Source of the DNA: JBBREP01 sp036501845
Lineage (GTDB): Bacteria; Actinomycetota; Acidimicrobiia; IMCC26256; PALSA-610
Reading direction: 5' to 3'
NCBI GenBank assembly: GCA_036501845.1
Contig: DASXZO010000067.1
Coordinates: forward strand, 1 to 42,815
DNA: 42,815 nucleotides
The stretch's first letter is position 1. Each line of letters starts with the position of its first letter. The translations under genes were made by a program, and so were the position numbers. The notes beneath the pieces are model-generated. The model did not search any database. It was not told the origin of the DNA and was given only the letters and a program-made list of their open reading frames with translations. Positions 35,366-42,815 of this stretch are shown in pieces.

Positions 35366-35517
35366 TCAGCGCGGCGCGGCGGTTGCTGGTGGCAACTTTC
35401 GGGTAAACGAGGGGCAAATGCTTGGGCCGAATGGCCCCCGGGCCGATGGGTACAGGGCACCCTCGTATCGCGGCAGTCGCACGGAACGGGCATCGGGTGC
35501 CGGAGAGGTTTATTGGG
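35366..35517. other. Intergenic region between divergent genes
   Basis: This 152-nt gap has a small perfect hairpin (GGGCC 35424-35428, GGCCC 35433-35437, GAAT loop). GGAGAGG at 35502-35508 is the ribosome-binding site of the next gene. No convincing -35/-10 pair or other element was recognised. Confidence 0.35.
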
Positions 35518-35898
35518 ATGGTGCAGACGATCGGACCGAACGGACGTGAAGGTGAGTGGCGTGGGGACGCGTCTCGTCTGCAAGGCGCCGACCTTCCGGA
35601 TCTCGACGGCGTGCTCTACCGGCTCGGCCGGCTGCAGCGCGTGCTCGTCGACGTGAAAGCCCAGGTGCACGATCTGCGTACGTATGCGTCCACAGCCCAC
35701 GCCGACGACGCCGCGCCGACCGACGCAGTGGGTGGCGACCTTCGTCGCCGCATGGATCGGGTCGAGGACGCGCTCGGCTCGATGCGCGACGACTTCGATC
35801 TCGTGCGCGACGCAGTGGACGCGCTCGTCGAACGGAACGACGACGCCGGTGCCCAGGTGATCGCGCTGCGCGGGCACACCCTCCCAGCCGGCGCCTGA
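35518..35898 (+). CDS. Small helical (coiled-coil) protein of unknown function
   Basis: 126 aa from ATG 35518, with GGAGAGG 9 nt upstream; an adjacent GTG at 35521 could also be used. After a polar N-terminus the sequence is dominated by heptad-like helices (LDGVLYRLGRLQRVLVDVKAQVHDLRTY and MDRVEDALGSMRDDFDLVRDAVDALVE). It has no cysteine, membrane segment or signal peptide, so a cytoplasmic oligomeric protein is expected. I recognise no family. A hairpin follows its stop, and the P-type ATPase gene starts 40 nt later with its own candidate promoter. Confidence 0.6.
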   Translation: MVQTIGPNGREGEWRGDASRLQGADLPDLDGVLYRLGRLQRVLVDVKAQVHDLRTYASTAHADDAAPTDAVGGDLRRRMDRVEDALGSMRDDFDLVRDAVDALVERNDDAGAQVIALRGHTLPAGA

Positions 35899-35904
35899 AG
35901 GCAC

Positions 35905-35920
35905 GGGCGCACGAGCGCCC
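35905..35920 (+). terminator. GC hairpin after small helical protein gene
   Basis: GGGCGC (35905-35910) and GCGCCC (35915-35920) form a perfect 6-bp stem with an ACGA loop, 7 nt after the stop. It lacks a T tract. It could also act on the ATPase promoter just downstream. Confidence 0.45.
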
Positions 35921-35925
35921 TCCAG

Positions 35926-35931
35926 TAGCGT
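35926..35931 (+). promoter_or_regulatory. -10-like box before P-type ATPase
   Basis: TAGCGT ends 6 nt before GTG 35938. The same hexamer, at similar spacing, precedes the gene at 25021. No -35 box or Shine-Dalgarno sequence is evident, consistent with leaderless transcription. Confidence 0.3.
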
Positions 35932-35937
35932 CGTGGG

Positions 35938-38670
35938 GTGCGCGACGGCGCGACGGGTGCGGGGAAGCAGGTCGCGACGGCTTCGAGTGACACGGCGACG
36001 CCTTCGGTCGGCCCGCCTCGAGGCGTTGCGCCGGCATTGACCGCGCGTGCGGCCGCGGCGATGGATGCCGGCGCGGTACTCGATGCGCTCGGCAGCGACG
36101 GGCACGGTCTGTTGGGGCCGGAAGCGGCCGATCGGCTCGCGCGAGTCGGCCCGAACGCGTTGCGTTCGAGTGAGGTGCGGCCGCTCGCGGTGCTCGGCCA
36201 GCAGCTCCGCAGCGCCCTGCTCGCGCTGCTCTTCGTGACCGCGGTGCTGTCGTTCCTCGTGGGTGAACGCGCCGATTCGCTCATCATCGCGGCGATCCTC
36301 GCCGCGAGTGTGGGCCTCGGGTTCGCCAACGAATACCGCGCCGCGCTCGCGTCGCAGGCACTGCATTCGCAGATCCGCCACCGAGCGACGGTGCGCCGCG
36401 ACGGCGCCGCGTGCACGCTCGACGTGACCGAGCTCGTGCCCGGCGACGTGGTCGAGCTCGCAGTGGGCGCGGTGGTGCCCGCCGACCTTCGCCTGTTGGA
36501 GGCGGTGGCGCTGGAGTGCGACGAGTCGGTGCTCACGGGAGAGTCGCTGCCGGCCGCCAAGCAAACCGCGGCCGTGGCGGCAGGCACCGCGTTCGCCGAG
36601 TGCACGTCATGCCTGTTCATGGGCACGATCGTGCACAGCGGCTCCGCGGTCGCGGTGGTGGTGGCTACCGGTGGCCGCACCGAGTTCGGTCGCATCGCCC
36701 TCGGTCTCGGCGACCGCGAGCCGGAGACGCAGTTCCAGGCCGGCCTGCGCGACTTCTCGGCGTTGCTCGCCAAAGTAGCGGCTGCGCTCACCGCGGCGAT
36801 CTTCGTGGTGAATCTGGTGCTGCACCGCCCGTTGCTCGACGCGCTCCTGTTCTCGCTGGCGATCGCGGTGGGGATCACGCCGCAACTCCTCCCGGCGATC
36901 GTGTCGACGAGCCTCGCCATCGGGTCACGCCGGCTCGCGGCCCGCAAGGTGCTGGTGAAACGGCTGGTGTGCATCGAAGACCTCGGCGACGTCGACGTGC
37001 TGTTCACCGACAAGACCGGCACCCTCACCGAGGGTCGGATCAGTTTCACCGGCGCGATCGACGAGCACGGCCGCGACGCGCCCGATGTGTTCGAGCTCGG
37101 GCTCATCTGTAACGAGGCCTCGGTCGAAGGCGACGCGGCGGTCAGCGGCAACCCGCTCGACCTCGCGCTCTGGGAGGCGCCGAGGCCGGCAGGGGCCGAC
37201 GCCTTCGCGGCGTGCGACCGGTTCGCCACGCTCCCGTTCGATCACGACGGCCGCTTGTCGACGGTGCTGGTGCAGCGCGGCGAGCAACGCTTGATCGTGT
37301 GCAAGGGCGCGCCCGAGTCGGTGCTGGCGCGCTGCCGTGCGGTGTCCGACTCGGCCCACGCGACGCTCGACGCGGCGTTTCGCGACGGCACGCGCGTCGT
37401 TGCAGTGGCCACGCGCCTCGCGCCGCCGACGCTCGACACGCTCACACCTGACGACGAGCGTGATCTCGAGCTCGCAGGATTTCTCTGCTTCCTCGACGCA
37501 CCCAAGGCATCGGCTCGCGGTTCGCTGGAGCGGCTGCGGGGGCTCGGCATCACGGTGAAGATCGTCACCGGCGACAACGGCCTCGTGGCCGAAAAGGTGT
37601 GCCACGAGCTCGGTGTGACCGTCGACGGCACGCTCAACGGCCCCGACATCGACGCGCTCAGCGACGCCGAGCTGCTCGCCGTGTGCACGCACACCACCGT
37701 GTTCGCGCGCGTCACGCCCGACCAGAAGTCGCGCATCATCACCGTGCACCGCACGGCTGGTCGCGACGTTGCGTTCCTCGGTGACGGCGTGAACGACGCG
37801 GTCGCGCTCCACCACGCCGACGTCGGCATCTCGGTGGAGGGCGCCACCGATGTGGCGCGCGACGCGGCCGACATCGTGCTGCTCGAGAACGATCTCGGCG
37901 TGCTCGCCGACGGTGTCGTGGAAGGCCGCCGCATCTTCACGAACACCATCAAGTACGTGCTGATGGGCACGTCGTCGAACTTCGGCAACATGTTCAGTGC
38001 GGCCGCGGCGTCGGCGTTCTTGAAGTTCCTGCCGATGTTGCCGTCGCAGATCCTGCTCAACAACCTGCTCTACGACACGAGCCAGCTCGCGATCCCGAGC
38101 GACCACGTCGATCCCGAGGAGCTGGCGCGGCCGTCGCACTGGGACGTGGCCTTCATCCGCCAGTTCATGATGTTCTTCGGGCCGATCAGCTCACTGTTCG
38201 ACTTCGCCACGTTCGGCGTGCTGATCGGCGTGTTCCACGCGCATGCACACCTGTTCCGCTCGGGCTGGTTCATCGAGTCGCTCGCCACACAGACGCTCGT
38301 GATCTTCGTGATCCGCACCAAGAGGCGAGCGTGGCGGAGCCGGCCGAGCGGGGCGCTCATCGCCGCCGCAGTGGCGGTCGTGGCTGTGGGCGCTGTACTC
38401 CCGGTGTCGCCGCTGCACCACGCGTTCGGCTTCGCAACGCCCAGTCTCAAGCTTTATCTCGTCATCGCCGGCATGGTGGTCGTCTACCTTGCTCTGGTAG
38501 AGGCCATGAAGCACCGTTTCTTCGCACGACACCAGAGTGACAACCGCGTGCGTCGCCGCACGCGCACTCAGCGCGTCCATCGGCTGGCGTCGCGCTGGAG
38601 TCACCGTGGCGCGCTCGTTCCGTCCGCGAGGGCCGCAACTGTGCCAGGACCGGTCGCTCCGAGCTCATGA
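35938..38670 (+). CDS. P-type ATPase, MgtA-like (putative Mg2+ or other divalent cation transporter)
   Basis: 910 aa from GTG 35938 (ATG 36061 is an alternative that would drop a low-complexity leader). It is a complete P-type ATPase: cation-ATPase N-terminal domain (about 40-100), actuator motif LTGESLP, phosphorylation site D358 in DKTGTLTEG, nucleotide-binding KGAPES, and hinge GDGVNDAVAL. The membrane signature GITPQLLPAIVSTSLAIGSRRLA and the C-terminal PSQILLNNLLYDTSQLAIPSDHVD place it with P3B magnesium-transporting ATPases such as MgtA. Members move Mg2+ into the cell, driven by ATP. A basic tail of about 50 residues (about 860-910) follows the last helix. No M-box or other Mg2+ riboswitch is visible, and the leader is essentially absent. 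The stop overlaps the next gene by 4 nt. Confidence 0.9.
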   Translation: MRDGATGAGKQVATASSDTATPSVGPPRGVAPALTARAAAAMDAGAVLDALGSDGHGLLGPEAADRLARVGPNALRSSEVRPLAVLGQQLRSALLALLFVTAVLSFLVGERADSLIIAAILAASVGLGFANEYRAALASQALHSQIRHRATVRRDGAACTLDVTELVPGDVVELAVGAVVPADLRLLEAVALECDESVLTGESLPAAKQTAAVAAGTAFAECTSCLFMGTIVHSGSAVAVVVATGGRTEFGRIALGLGDREPETQFQAGLRDFSALLAKVAAALTAAIFVVNLVLHRPLLDALLFSLAIAVGITPQLLPAIVSTSLAIGSRRLAARKVLVKRLVCIEDLGDVDVLFTDKTGTLTEGRISFTGAIDEHGRDAPDVFELGLICNEASVEGDAAVSGNPLDLALWEAPRPAGADAFAACDRFATLPFDHDGRLSTVLVQRGEQRLIVCKGAPESVLARCRAVSDSAHATLDAAFRDGTRVVAVATRLAPPTLDTLTPDDERDLELAGFLCFLDAPKASARGSLERLRGLGITVKIVTGDNGLVAEKVCHELGVTVDGTLNGPDIDALSDAELLAVCTHTTVFARVTPDQKSRIITVHRTAGRDVAFLGDGVNDAVALHHADVGISVEGATDVARDAADIVLLENDLGVLADGVVEGRRIFTNTIKYVLMGTSSNFGNMFSAAAASAFLKFLPMLPSQILLNNLLYDTSQLAIPSDHVDPEELARPSHWDVAFIRQFMMFFGPISSLFDFATFGVLIGVFHAHAHLFRSGWFIESLATQTLVIFVIRTKRRAWRSRPSGALIAAAVAVVAVGAVLPVSPLHHAFGFATPSLKLYLVIAGMVVVYLALVEAMKHRFFARHQSDNRVRRRTRTQRVHRLASRWSHRGALVPSARAATVPGPVAPSS

Positions 38671-39842
38671 GCCACGAGTGCGCGACGCATGAGCCGGTCG
38701 CCGTAGATCGCTCGCTGCGCCCGGCGCATGTGCGCTTCGTGTCGGTGCTCGTGGTGCAGGCGGGGCTTGCGATTGCGGCGATCGCGACGGGCTCGGTGTC
38801 GTTTGGCGGCGTGCTGCCCTGGCGGCTCACCGAGTGGACGATCGCCGCACTCGTGGCGAGCGTGTTCGTGGTGCGTTTCTCGCGCGTCGAGACGGGTCCC
38901 GTGTTCGCGGTGGCCGACGATCTGCTGCCGTTGCTCACGGTGCTGGCGATCACGCTCGCGCTCGCCACCGTCGCCGAACACCAGGCGGTGCTCGCGATCG
39001 AGACCGTCGGGCTCGGTCTCTTTGGCATCGCGGTGATCGCGCCGCGCCTGCGGCGGCAATCGCTGCCCGAGTGGGTGCCCGACGCGCCCCGCCTCACGAT
39101 CGCGGTGGCCAACGTGTTCGTGGGCAACCCCACGCCGCAGCGCACCGCGGCCGAGCTCGTGCACAGTGGCGTCGAGGTCATCGTGGTGAACGAGCTCACC
39201 GACCGCTTCCTCGAATGCATCGACGAGCTCGGCGGCGACGTGTGGTTCCCACACCGCATCATCGACCGCGAAGGTCACCCCGAATACACCACTGCGGTGT
39301 TCTCTCGACATGAGTTCGGCGAAGGTTCCGGCTTGGTCATCGCACCTGCGTCGCTGCGCGTGATCCGGGCCTACATCGACGTCGACGGCACGCCGCTCAC
39401 GTTGCTGGCCACGCACCTCGAAGCGAACCTCGAACGCGGCGGTCACCCGCGTTGGCGTGCCCAGGTGGCGTCGCTCGCTGCCCTCGCTGCGCAGGCTCCG
39501 AGCCGCACGATCATTGCCGGCGACTTCAACTCGTCGACCGATCGCCCCCCGGTCGACGACTTGCTCGAACGGGGCTACACCGACGCCCACATCTCACTCG
39601 GCCTCGGCCTCGATTCGTCGCTCAAGCTCGCGCCGCGGGGCCCGCTCGCGGCAGTGGGAGCCGTCGCTCGCGTGGACCACCTGCTGATGGGCGGCGACGT
39701 ACGCGCGGTGGAGATCACGCGCCTGCGCGCACCGGGTAGCGACCACCTGCCGTTCGCGGCCACTCTCGCCGTGCGGCGCGCCGCGCCCGACGGCTCGGCC
39801 GATCAGCCCGGCACGTGGAACACGTCGGCGCCACCGCGGTAA
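38667..39842 (+). CDS. Membrane-anchored endonuclease/exonuclease/phosphatase-fold protein
   Basis: 391 aa, ATG 38667 overlapping the ATPase stop (ATGA). Three or four hydrophobic helices (about 24-46, 55-68, 80-100, 108-125) anchor it, and the C-terminal EEP domain (about 145-385) should face outside. Active-site motifs are present: N in VANVFVGN, E in VVNELTD, GDFNSS, and the terminal SDHLPF. The EEP fold contains nucleases, phospholipases/sphingomyelinases and phosphoinositide phosphatases, and the sequence cannot tell them apart. Translational coupling to an MgtA-like ATPase is unusual and suggests membrane-associated function. The last 40 nt overlap the convergent glycosyltransferase gene. 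Confidence 0.87.
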   Translation: MSHECATHEPVAVDRSLRPAHVRFVSVLVVQAGLAIAAIATGSVSFGGVLPWRLTEWTIAALVASVFVVRFSRVETGPVFAVADDLLPLLTVLAITLALATVAEHQAVLAIETVGLGLFGIAVIAPRLRRQSLPEWVPDAPRLTIAVANVFVGNPTPQRTAAELVHSGVEVIVVNELTDRFLECIDELGGDVWFPHRIIDREGHPEYTTAVFSRHEFGEGSGLVIAPASLRVIRAYIDVDGTPLTLLATHLEANLERGGHPRWRAQVASLAALAAQAPSRTIIAGDFNSSTDRPPVDDLLERGYTDAHISLGLGLDSSLKLAPRGPLAAVGAVARVDHLLMGGDVRAVEITRLRAPGSDHLPFAATLAVRRAAPDGSADQPGTWNTSAPPR

Positions 39843-41500
39843 CGCCACACCACAAGCTGCTCACCCTTGGCAATCGGTGTGGCGAACACGATGTCGCGCT
39901 GGCACACGTTGAACACCACCTTGTTGCCACCGCCGAAATAGGGCTCGAACCGGAAGCCGCACTCCTGCGCCCCCGGGTCGGGTCCGCCGTTGTGCTCGAG
40001 CAGCAGCCGGGCCGAGAGGTCGGCCGACTTGATGTAGTACGCCACGTGTTCGCCGCGCAGGAACGCGTGGGCATGACCGTGCTGCACGGCATCGAGGAAC
40101 TCGTTGGAGTTGGCGATGCCTTCGAGTTGCACCACCGGCCGATCGAGGAAGTAGCCGACCACGCCTGCACGGTCGCCCATCGCCACCACCGCGTTCTTCG
40201 GCAGCACGTGGTTCAACGCCATCGCCGCGGCGGCGTTCTGCGTGAGGAAGTTCTCGCTGCCGTTGGCATCGAGTTGCAGCGCGCTGCCGATCACCGCACC
40301 TGCGATCACCGTCGCGCCGGTCGCGATGAGCAGCACGCGTCGCGACAGCGAGGGGATGCGCAGGTCGGGAGCGAGCGCGGCGATCACCACACCGGGTCCG
40401 AGCAACAGCACGAGGAACGCTTCGTAGTAGTACCAGGGGTAGAGCGCCCAACTCGACTGCCGGTCGAACACGAGCGTCGATAGCGCGCCGGCGAGCCACA
40501 GTGCTGCGACCACTTCGGCGAGGCGGATCAGCGGCGCGCGTCGCGCATGATCGCCGCGTGCGAGGCGCGTGGCAACGAGGGCGGCGAGCGCCACGAGGCC
40601 CGACGCCGTGCCCACGCCCACGATGATGGGCATCGACGCCGGATCGTTGAAGTACTGGTGCAGCGGGAAGTTGTTGGCGGTGGGCGGCGTCATCGTCTTG
40701 GCGCGCGTCGCCGTGGTGAGCGCGGCACCGAACCAGATGCGATTCACCACCATGTCGGCCACGAACACTGCGCCGCCGGGCACGCCCACCCGCACCAGCG
40801 CGAGCACGCGCCGCAGCCCCCGCTGTTCCGTGGCGCGCACGGCCGCGAGCAGCGCGAGGAACCCGACCACGTAGACCGCGTCGAGGCGTGCGAGCACCGC
40901 GATCGCGAGCCACCCGCCGGCGATCCACTCGTCGCGCGCCGCCGTGTGCGCCGCCCGCACCAGCGGCACGATCGCCGCGAGCAACAGCGGCAGCACGAGC
41001 CCGGTCTCCACTCCCGCGAACGGCAGGCTGCGGGGCGACAGCGCCGCGTAGATCGCAATCGGTAGGCAACCGATCCACATCGCCACCGACGCTCCGGCGG
41101 CCCGCCCGATCCGCCCGACCTGCCAGAGCGTCGCGATCCACAGCGCGCCGCACAGCGCTTTCACCACGGTGAGCGCGGCGTTGCGCGAGTGCACGATCGC
41201 GAACACCGGGATCAGCACGATCAGCCACAGCGGGTGGTAACCGTTCGTGTGCGAGATCCCGTCGAACGTAGAGCCGTCACCGGCCACCACGTGCTGCGCG
41301 ATCTTGAAGTAGTAGTACGCGTCGTCCACGAACATCGACGGCGCGCCGACCCGGTTCGAGGTGGCGATGCGCAGCGTCTGCAGCACTGCGATACCGGCGC
41401 CGAGCACCACGAACCATGCGATTGGCCGGCCCGGCACGCGAGTGCGCGCGCCGTCGGCTGGTACTGCCGCCTCTGTGGTCGACGTCCCGGCCGCGGTCAC
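39803..41500 (-). CDS. GT-C fold membrane glycosyltransferase-like protein
   Basis: 565 aa, GTG 41500. About 10-12 transmembrane helices make up most of the protein. The first extracytoplasmic loop has the acidic GT-C signature: MFVDDAYYYFKIAQHVVAGDG, followed by GISHTNGYHPLWL. This resembles dolichyl/polyprenyl-phosphate-sugar-dependent transferases (PMT/ArnT/arabinofuranosyltransferase type), which use lipid-linked sugars at the outer membrane face. The C-terminal part (about 420-565) is a soluble extracytoplasmic domain with HVLPKNAVVAMGDRAGVVGYFLDRPVVQLEG. Acceptor and sugar are unknown; cell-envelope glycan or glycoprotein assembly is likely. TAATGA ends 6 nt before the start codon and could be a -10 box for a leaderless transcript. 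Confidence 0.82.
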   Translation of the reverse strand: MTAAGTSTTEAAVPADGARTRVPGRPIAWFVVLGAGIAVLQTLRIATSNRVGAPSMFVDDAYYYFKIAQHVVAGDGSTFDGISHTNGYHPLWLIVLIPVFAIVHSRNAALTVVKALCGALWIATLWQVGRIGRAAGASVAMWIGCLPIAIYAALSPRSLPFAGVETGLVLPLLLAAIVPLVRAAHTAARDEWIAGGWLAIAVLARLDAVYVVGFLALLAAVRATEQRGLRRVLALVRVGVPGGAVFVADMVVNRIWFGAALTTATRAKTMTPPTANNFPLHQYFNDPASMPIIVGVGTASGLVALAALVATRLARGDHARRAPLIRLAEVVAALWLAGALSTLVFDRQSSWALYPWYYYEAFLVLLLGPGVVIAALAPDLRIPSLSRRVLLIATGATVIAGAVIGSALQLDANGSENFLTQNAAAAMALNHVLPKNAVVAMGDRAGVVGYFLDRPVVQLEGIANSNEFLDAVQHGHAHAFLRGEHVAYYIKSADLSARLLLEHNGGPDPGAQECGFRFEPYFGGGNKVVFNVCQRDIVFATPIAKGEQLVVWRYRGGADVFHVPG

Positions 41501-41555
41501 GCATGATCATTACATCCGGCCCCGGCGACGACTGGGCACGGCGTGTCTGTGTCGC

Positions 41556-42121
41556 TCAGGTCGCCGGTTGCAAGCTCTCGGCCACGTGGCGCTCGGCGTG
41601 GTGCTCGCTGAGGTCGCGTTCGATCTTGCCGAGCGTCCCGTGCCACGTGCAGTACGTGACCTGTTCGTGGACAGGCCCGCCTCGAACGCCACGTGCTCCA
41701 CCGAGAGCATCGACTTTTCGATGTCGAGCACGATGCTCGCCAGGCTGAGCGTCACGTCGAGTGCGAGCTCGAGGTCGACGACGTGCGTGCCGTCGAGCTT
41801 CACGTCGACGCGGTGGGGGGCTCGATACCGTCTTCTCGGCCATGGCGAGCGGCCCGATGCCCACGAGCTCTCGATCGCCGTGATCAGCTCGTCGACGTCG
41901 CCCAGCCGCGGCTCCACTTCGGTGTCGGCGCCCACATCGTGCGAATACTCCTCGAGCCGGCGCGCGATGGCGGCGCGCATCGGGAAGCTGAGCTCGCTGT
42001 GGTGCTCACGCAGCGCGTGCACGAACCGCAGGCGACGTACCGGCGGGCGCGTCTCCGGGTGAAGGCGGAGGTTCCGACGCGGAAGGCAGCGCGTCGAACG
42101 TGACGGCCTTGGTCGGATCAC
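41556..42121 (-). pseudogene. Frame-disrupted coding remnant, family unknown
   Basis: Coding-like protein segments appear in alternating minus frames. One frame reads RFVHALREHHSELSF to DELITAIESS; a second gives GIGPLAMAEKTVSSPP; the first resumes with RVDVKLDGTHVVDLELALDV to FEAGLSTN; another shift gives HEQVTYCTWHGTLGKIERD to the stop at 41556. At least three indels are needed. One lies at or next to a six-base homopolymer (G run 41815-41820 on the plus strand). I do not recognise the protein. True decay, sequencing or assembly error near a contig end, or slippage at the run are all possible. The 5' boundary is uncertain. Confidence 0.4.
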
Positions 42122-42444
42122 ACGTGTCGGTGGTCGCGAGCGTGGTATTGATCGGGCCGTCGACGAAGATCATCGGCCTGATGATCGCGACGTCGCCAAG
42201 TCGCTGATGCCACACCTGCGGTGATGGTCGACGCGTGTGTGCCGAAGCTCATCGTCGGATAGGTCACGGTCGGGCCGGTGATGCTCTGCAACGCGGGGCC
42301 ACCGACGGGGAGCGACCGATTGGCCGCGCTCGCATTGCTCGCGAGCGCGAACCAGAGCGACACGAGTGTGATCGCAGCGAGAGCGCAGCACCGCCGCCGC
42401 CACGCTCTGGTGGCCTGCGCCCGTGCTGGTAAGGCACGTTTCAT
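42006..42444 (-). pseudogene. Frameshifted exported-protein gene
   Basis: From ATG 42444 the frame encodes a signal peptide (MKRALPARA, basic run, AAITLVSLWFALASNASA) and then SLPVGGPALQSITGPTVTYPTMSFGTHASTITAGV. Near 42200-42215 the coding sense moves to another frame, which gives DVAIIRPMIFVDGPINTTLATTDTCDPTKAVTFDA and stops at 42006. Together this is a short exported protein of about 145 residues with no recognised domain. It overlaps the neighbouring remnant on the same strand, so the two could be pieces of one originally longer secreted protein. Confidence 0.45.
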
Positions 42445-42607
42445 CCCGACACCCACCTCGTCGAGCCGCGACGACAGTACGGCGACCACCGACAACCCGC
42501 CAACCAGTCATTTGCAACACTCGGGAGTGATTCGCCGGCTCAACTATGCGAGTTGGCCGTTACAGGTGCGCGTTTCCGGGGCAGGTCGCGGCGCGAGGTG
42601 CCGCTCG

Positions 42608-42815
42608 TTATTCGTCGGGTGGTGGTCGGCCGGTGGGTGGGTTGAGTGTGCGTTTGCCGTTGGGGAGTTGTGGGCCGTCGGTCCAGTGTTTGTAGGTTTT
42701 GAGGTCGTGGTGGTGGCCGCATTTGAGGGCGACGTCGTCGACGCTGGTCCGCCCGTTGAGCGCCCAGCCGGCGCCGAGGTGGTCGACTTCGAGGTTGCGG
42801 GTGTTGCCGCAGCCG
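42608..42815 (-). CDS. HNH endonuclease, C-terminal fragment (gene continues beyond window)
   Basis: The last 69 codons of a minus-strand gene end at TAA 42608-42610. The protein reads GCGNTRNLEVDHLGAGWALN, then VDDVALKCGHHHDLKTYKHW, then a Pro-rich tail. This is the zinc-stabilised HNH nuclease motif (C, DH, CxxHH) of DUF222/13E12-type HNH proteins, which are multicopy and repeat-associated in actinobacteria. Lysine is mostly AAA here, whereas the rest of the window prefers AAG, hinting at a different origin. The N-terminal part is outside the window. The 110 nt between this gene and the neighbouring exported-protein remnant contain nothing I recognise. Confidence 0.82.
   Translation of the reverse strand, partial: GCGNTRNLEVDHLGAGWALNGRTSVDDVALKCGHHHDLKTYKHWTDGPQLPNGKRTLNPPTGRPPPDE

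Noticed and set aside
1..42815. CRISPR array, tRNA, rRNA or complete insertion sequence
   Set aside because: No regularly spaced repeats, tRNA cloverleaf-like segments, rRNA signatures or transposase with terminal repeats were recognised on reading; a dedicated scan would be more sensitive.

Overview
The window is GC-rich, densely packed bacterial DNA. Codon usage, short intergenic gaps and gene content point to a high-GC actinobacterium. An Acidimicrobiia-type lineage is my best guess from overall flavour only; no rRNA, tRNA or phylogenetic marker is present to prove it. Supporting content includes a zinc-ribbon / RNase HI / histidine-phosphatase neighbourhood like Mycobacterium tuberculosis Rv2229c-Rv2228c, an AddAB-type helicase-nuclease pair, a GerMN/Gmad2 lipoprotein and an HNH gene of the kind that is multicopy in actinobacteria. 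Several genes look leaderless, with a TANNNT-like -10 box 5-10 nt before the start codon.

Layout. 1-5165 (+): the end of a dimethylglycine/sarcosine dehydrogenase-like flavoprotein, two tandem secreted beta-sandwich paralogues, an aldo/keto reductase and a phytanoyl-CoA dioxygenase-like oxygenase. 5314-9242: a DUF2237 gene (-) opposite a tight four-gene plus-strand operon (SnoaL-like, SDR, DapB-like dehydrogenase, MetE-like protein). 9297-11137: a broken BNR-type lipoprotein gene (-) diverging from an acyl-CoA synthetase. 11103-20274 (-): addB, addA and a GH3 beta-glucosidase in one run. 20344-25668 (+): a bifunctional penicillin-binding protein, zinc-ribbon protein, RNase HI, membrane protein, histidine phosphatase and a membrane-anchored protein. 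25799-33600 (+): two giant tandem exported paralogues (about 1312 and 1228 aa) with cohesin-like, dockerin, CSLREA/beta-helix, PKD and FG-GAP modules. 33619-35365 (-): a nucleoside phosphorylase-fold protein and the GerMN lipoprotein. 35518-39842 (+): a small helical protein, an MgtA-like P-type ATPase and a membrane-bound endonuclease/exonuclease/phosphatase-fold protein. 39803-42815 (-): a GT-C-type membrane glycosyltransferase, a zone of frame-disrupted coding remnants, and the 3' end of an HNH endonuclease gene.

How the genes work together. The first 11 kb looks like catabolism of small organic acids, amines or lipid-like compounds (oxidoreductases, SDR, CoA ligase, dioxygenase), though substrates cannot be named from sequence. 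addBA is a double-strand-break end-processing machine. The PBP-to-phosphatase block is housekeeping. The most unusual part is the 8-kb pair of giant surface proteins. Each carries both a cohesin-like domain and a dockerin-like calcium module, which raises the possibility of self- or cross-assembly at the cell surface. No CRISPR array, tRNA, rRNA, phage or complete insertion sequence was seen.
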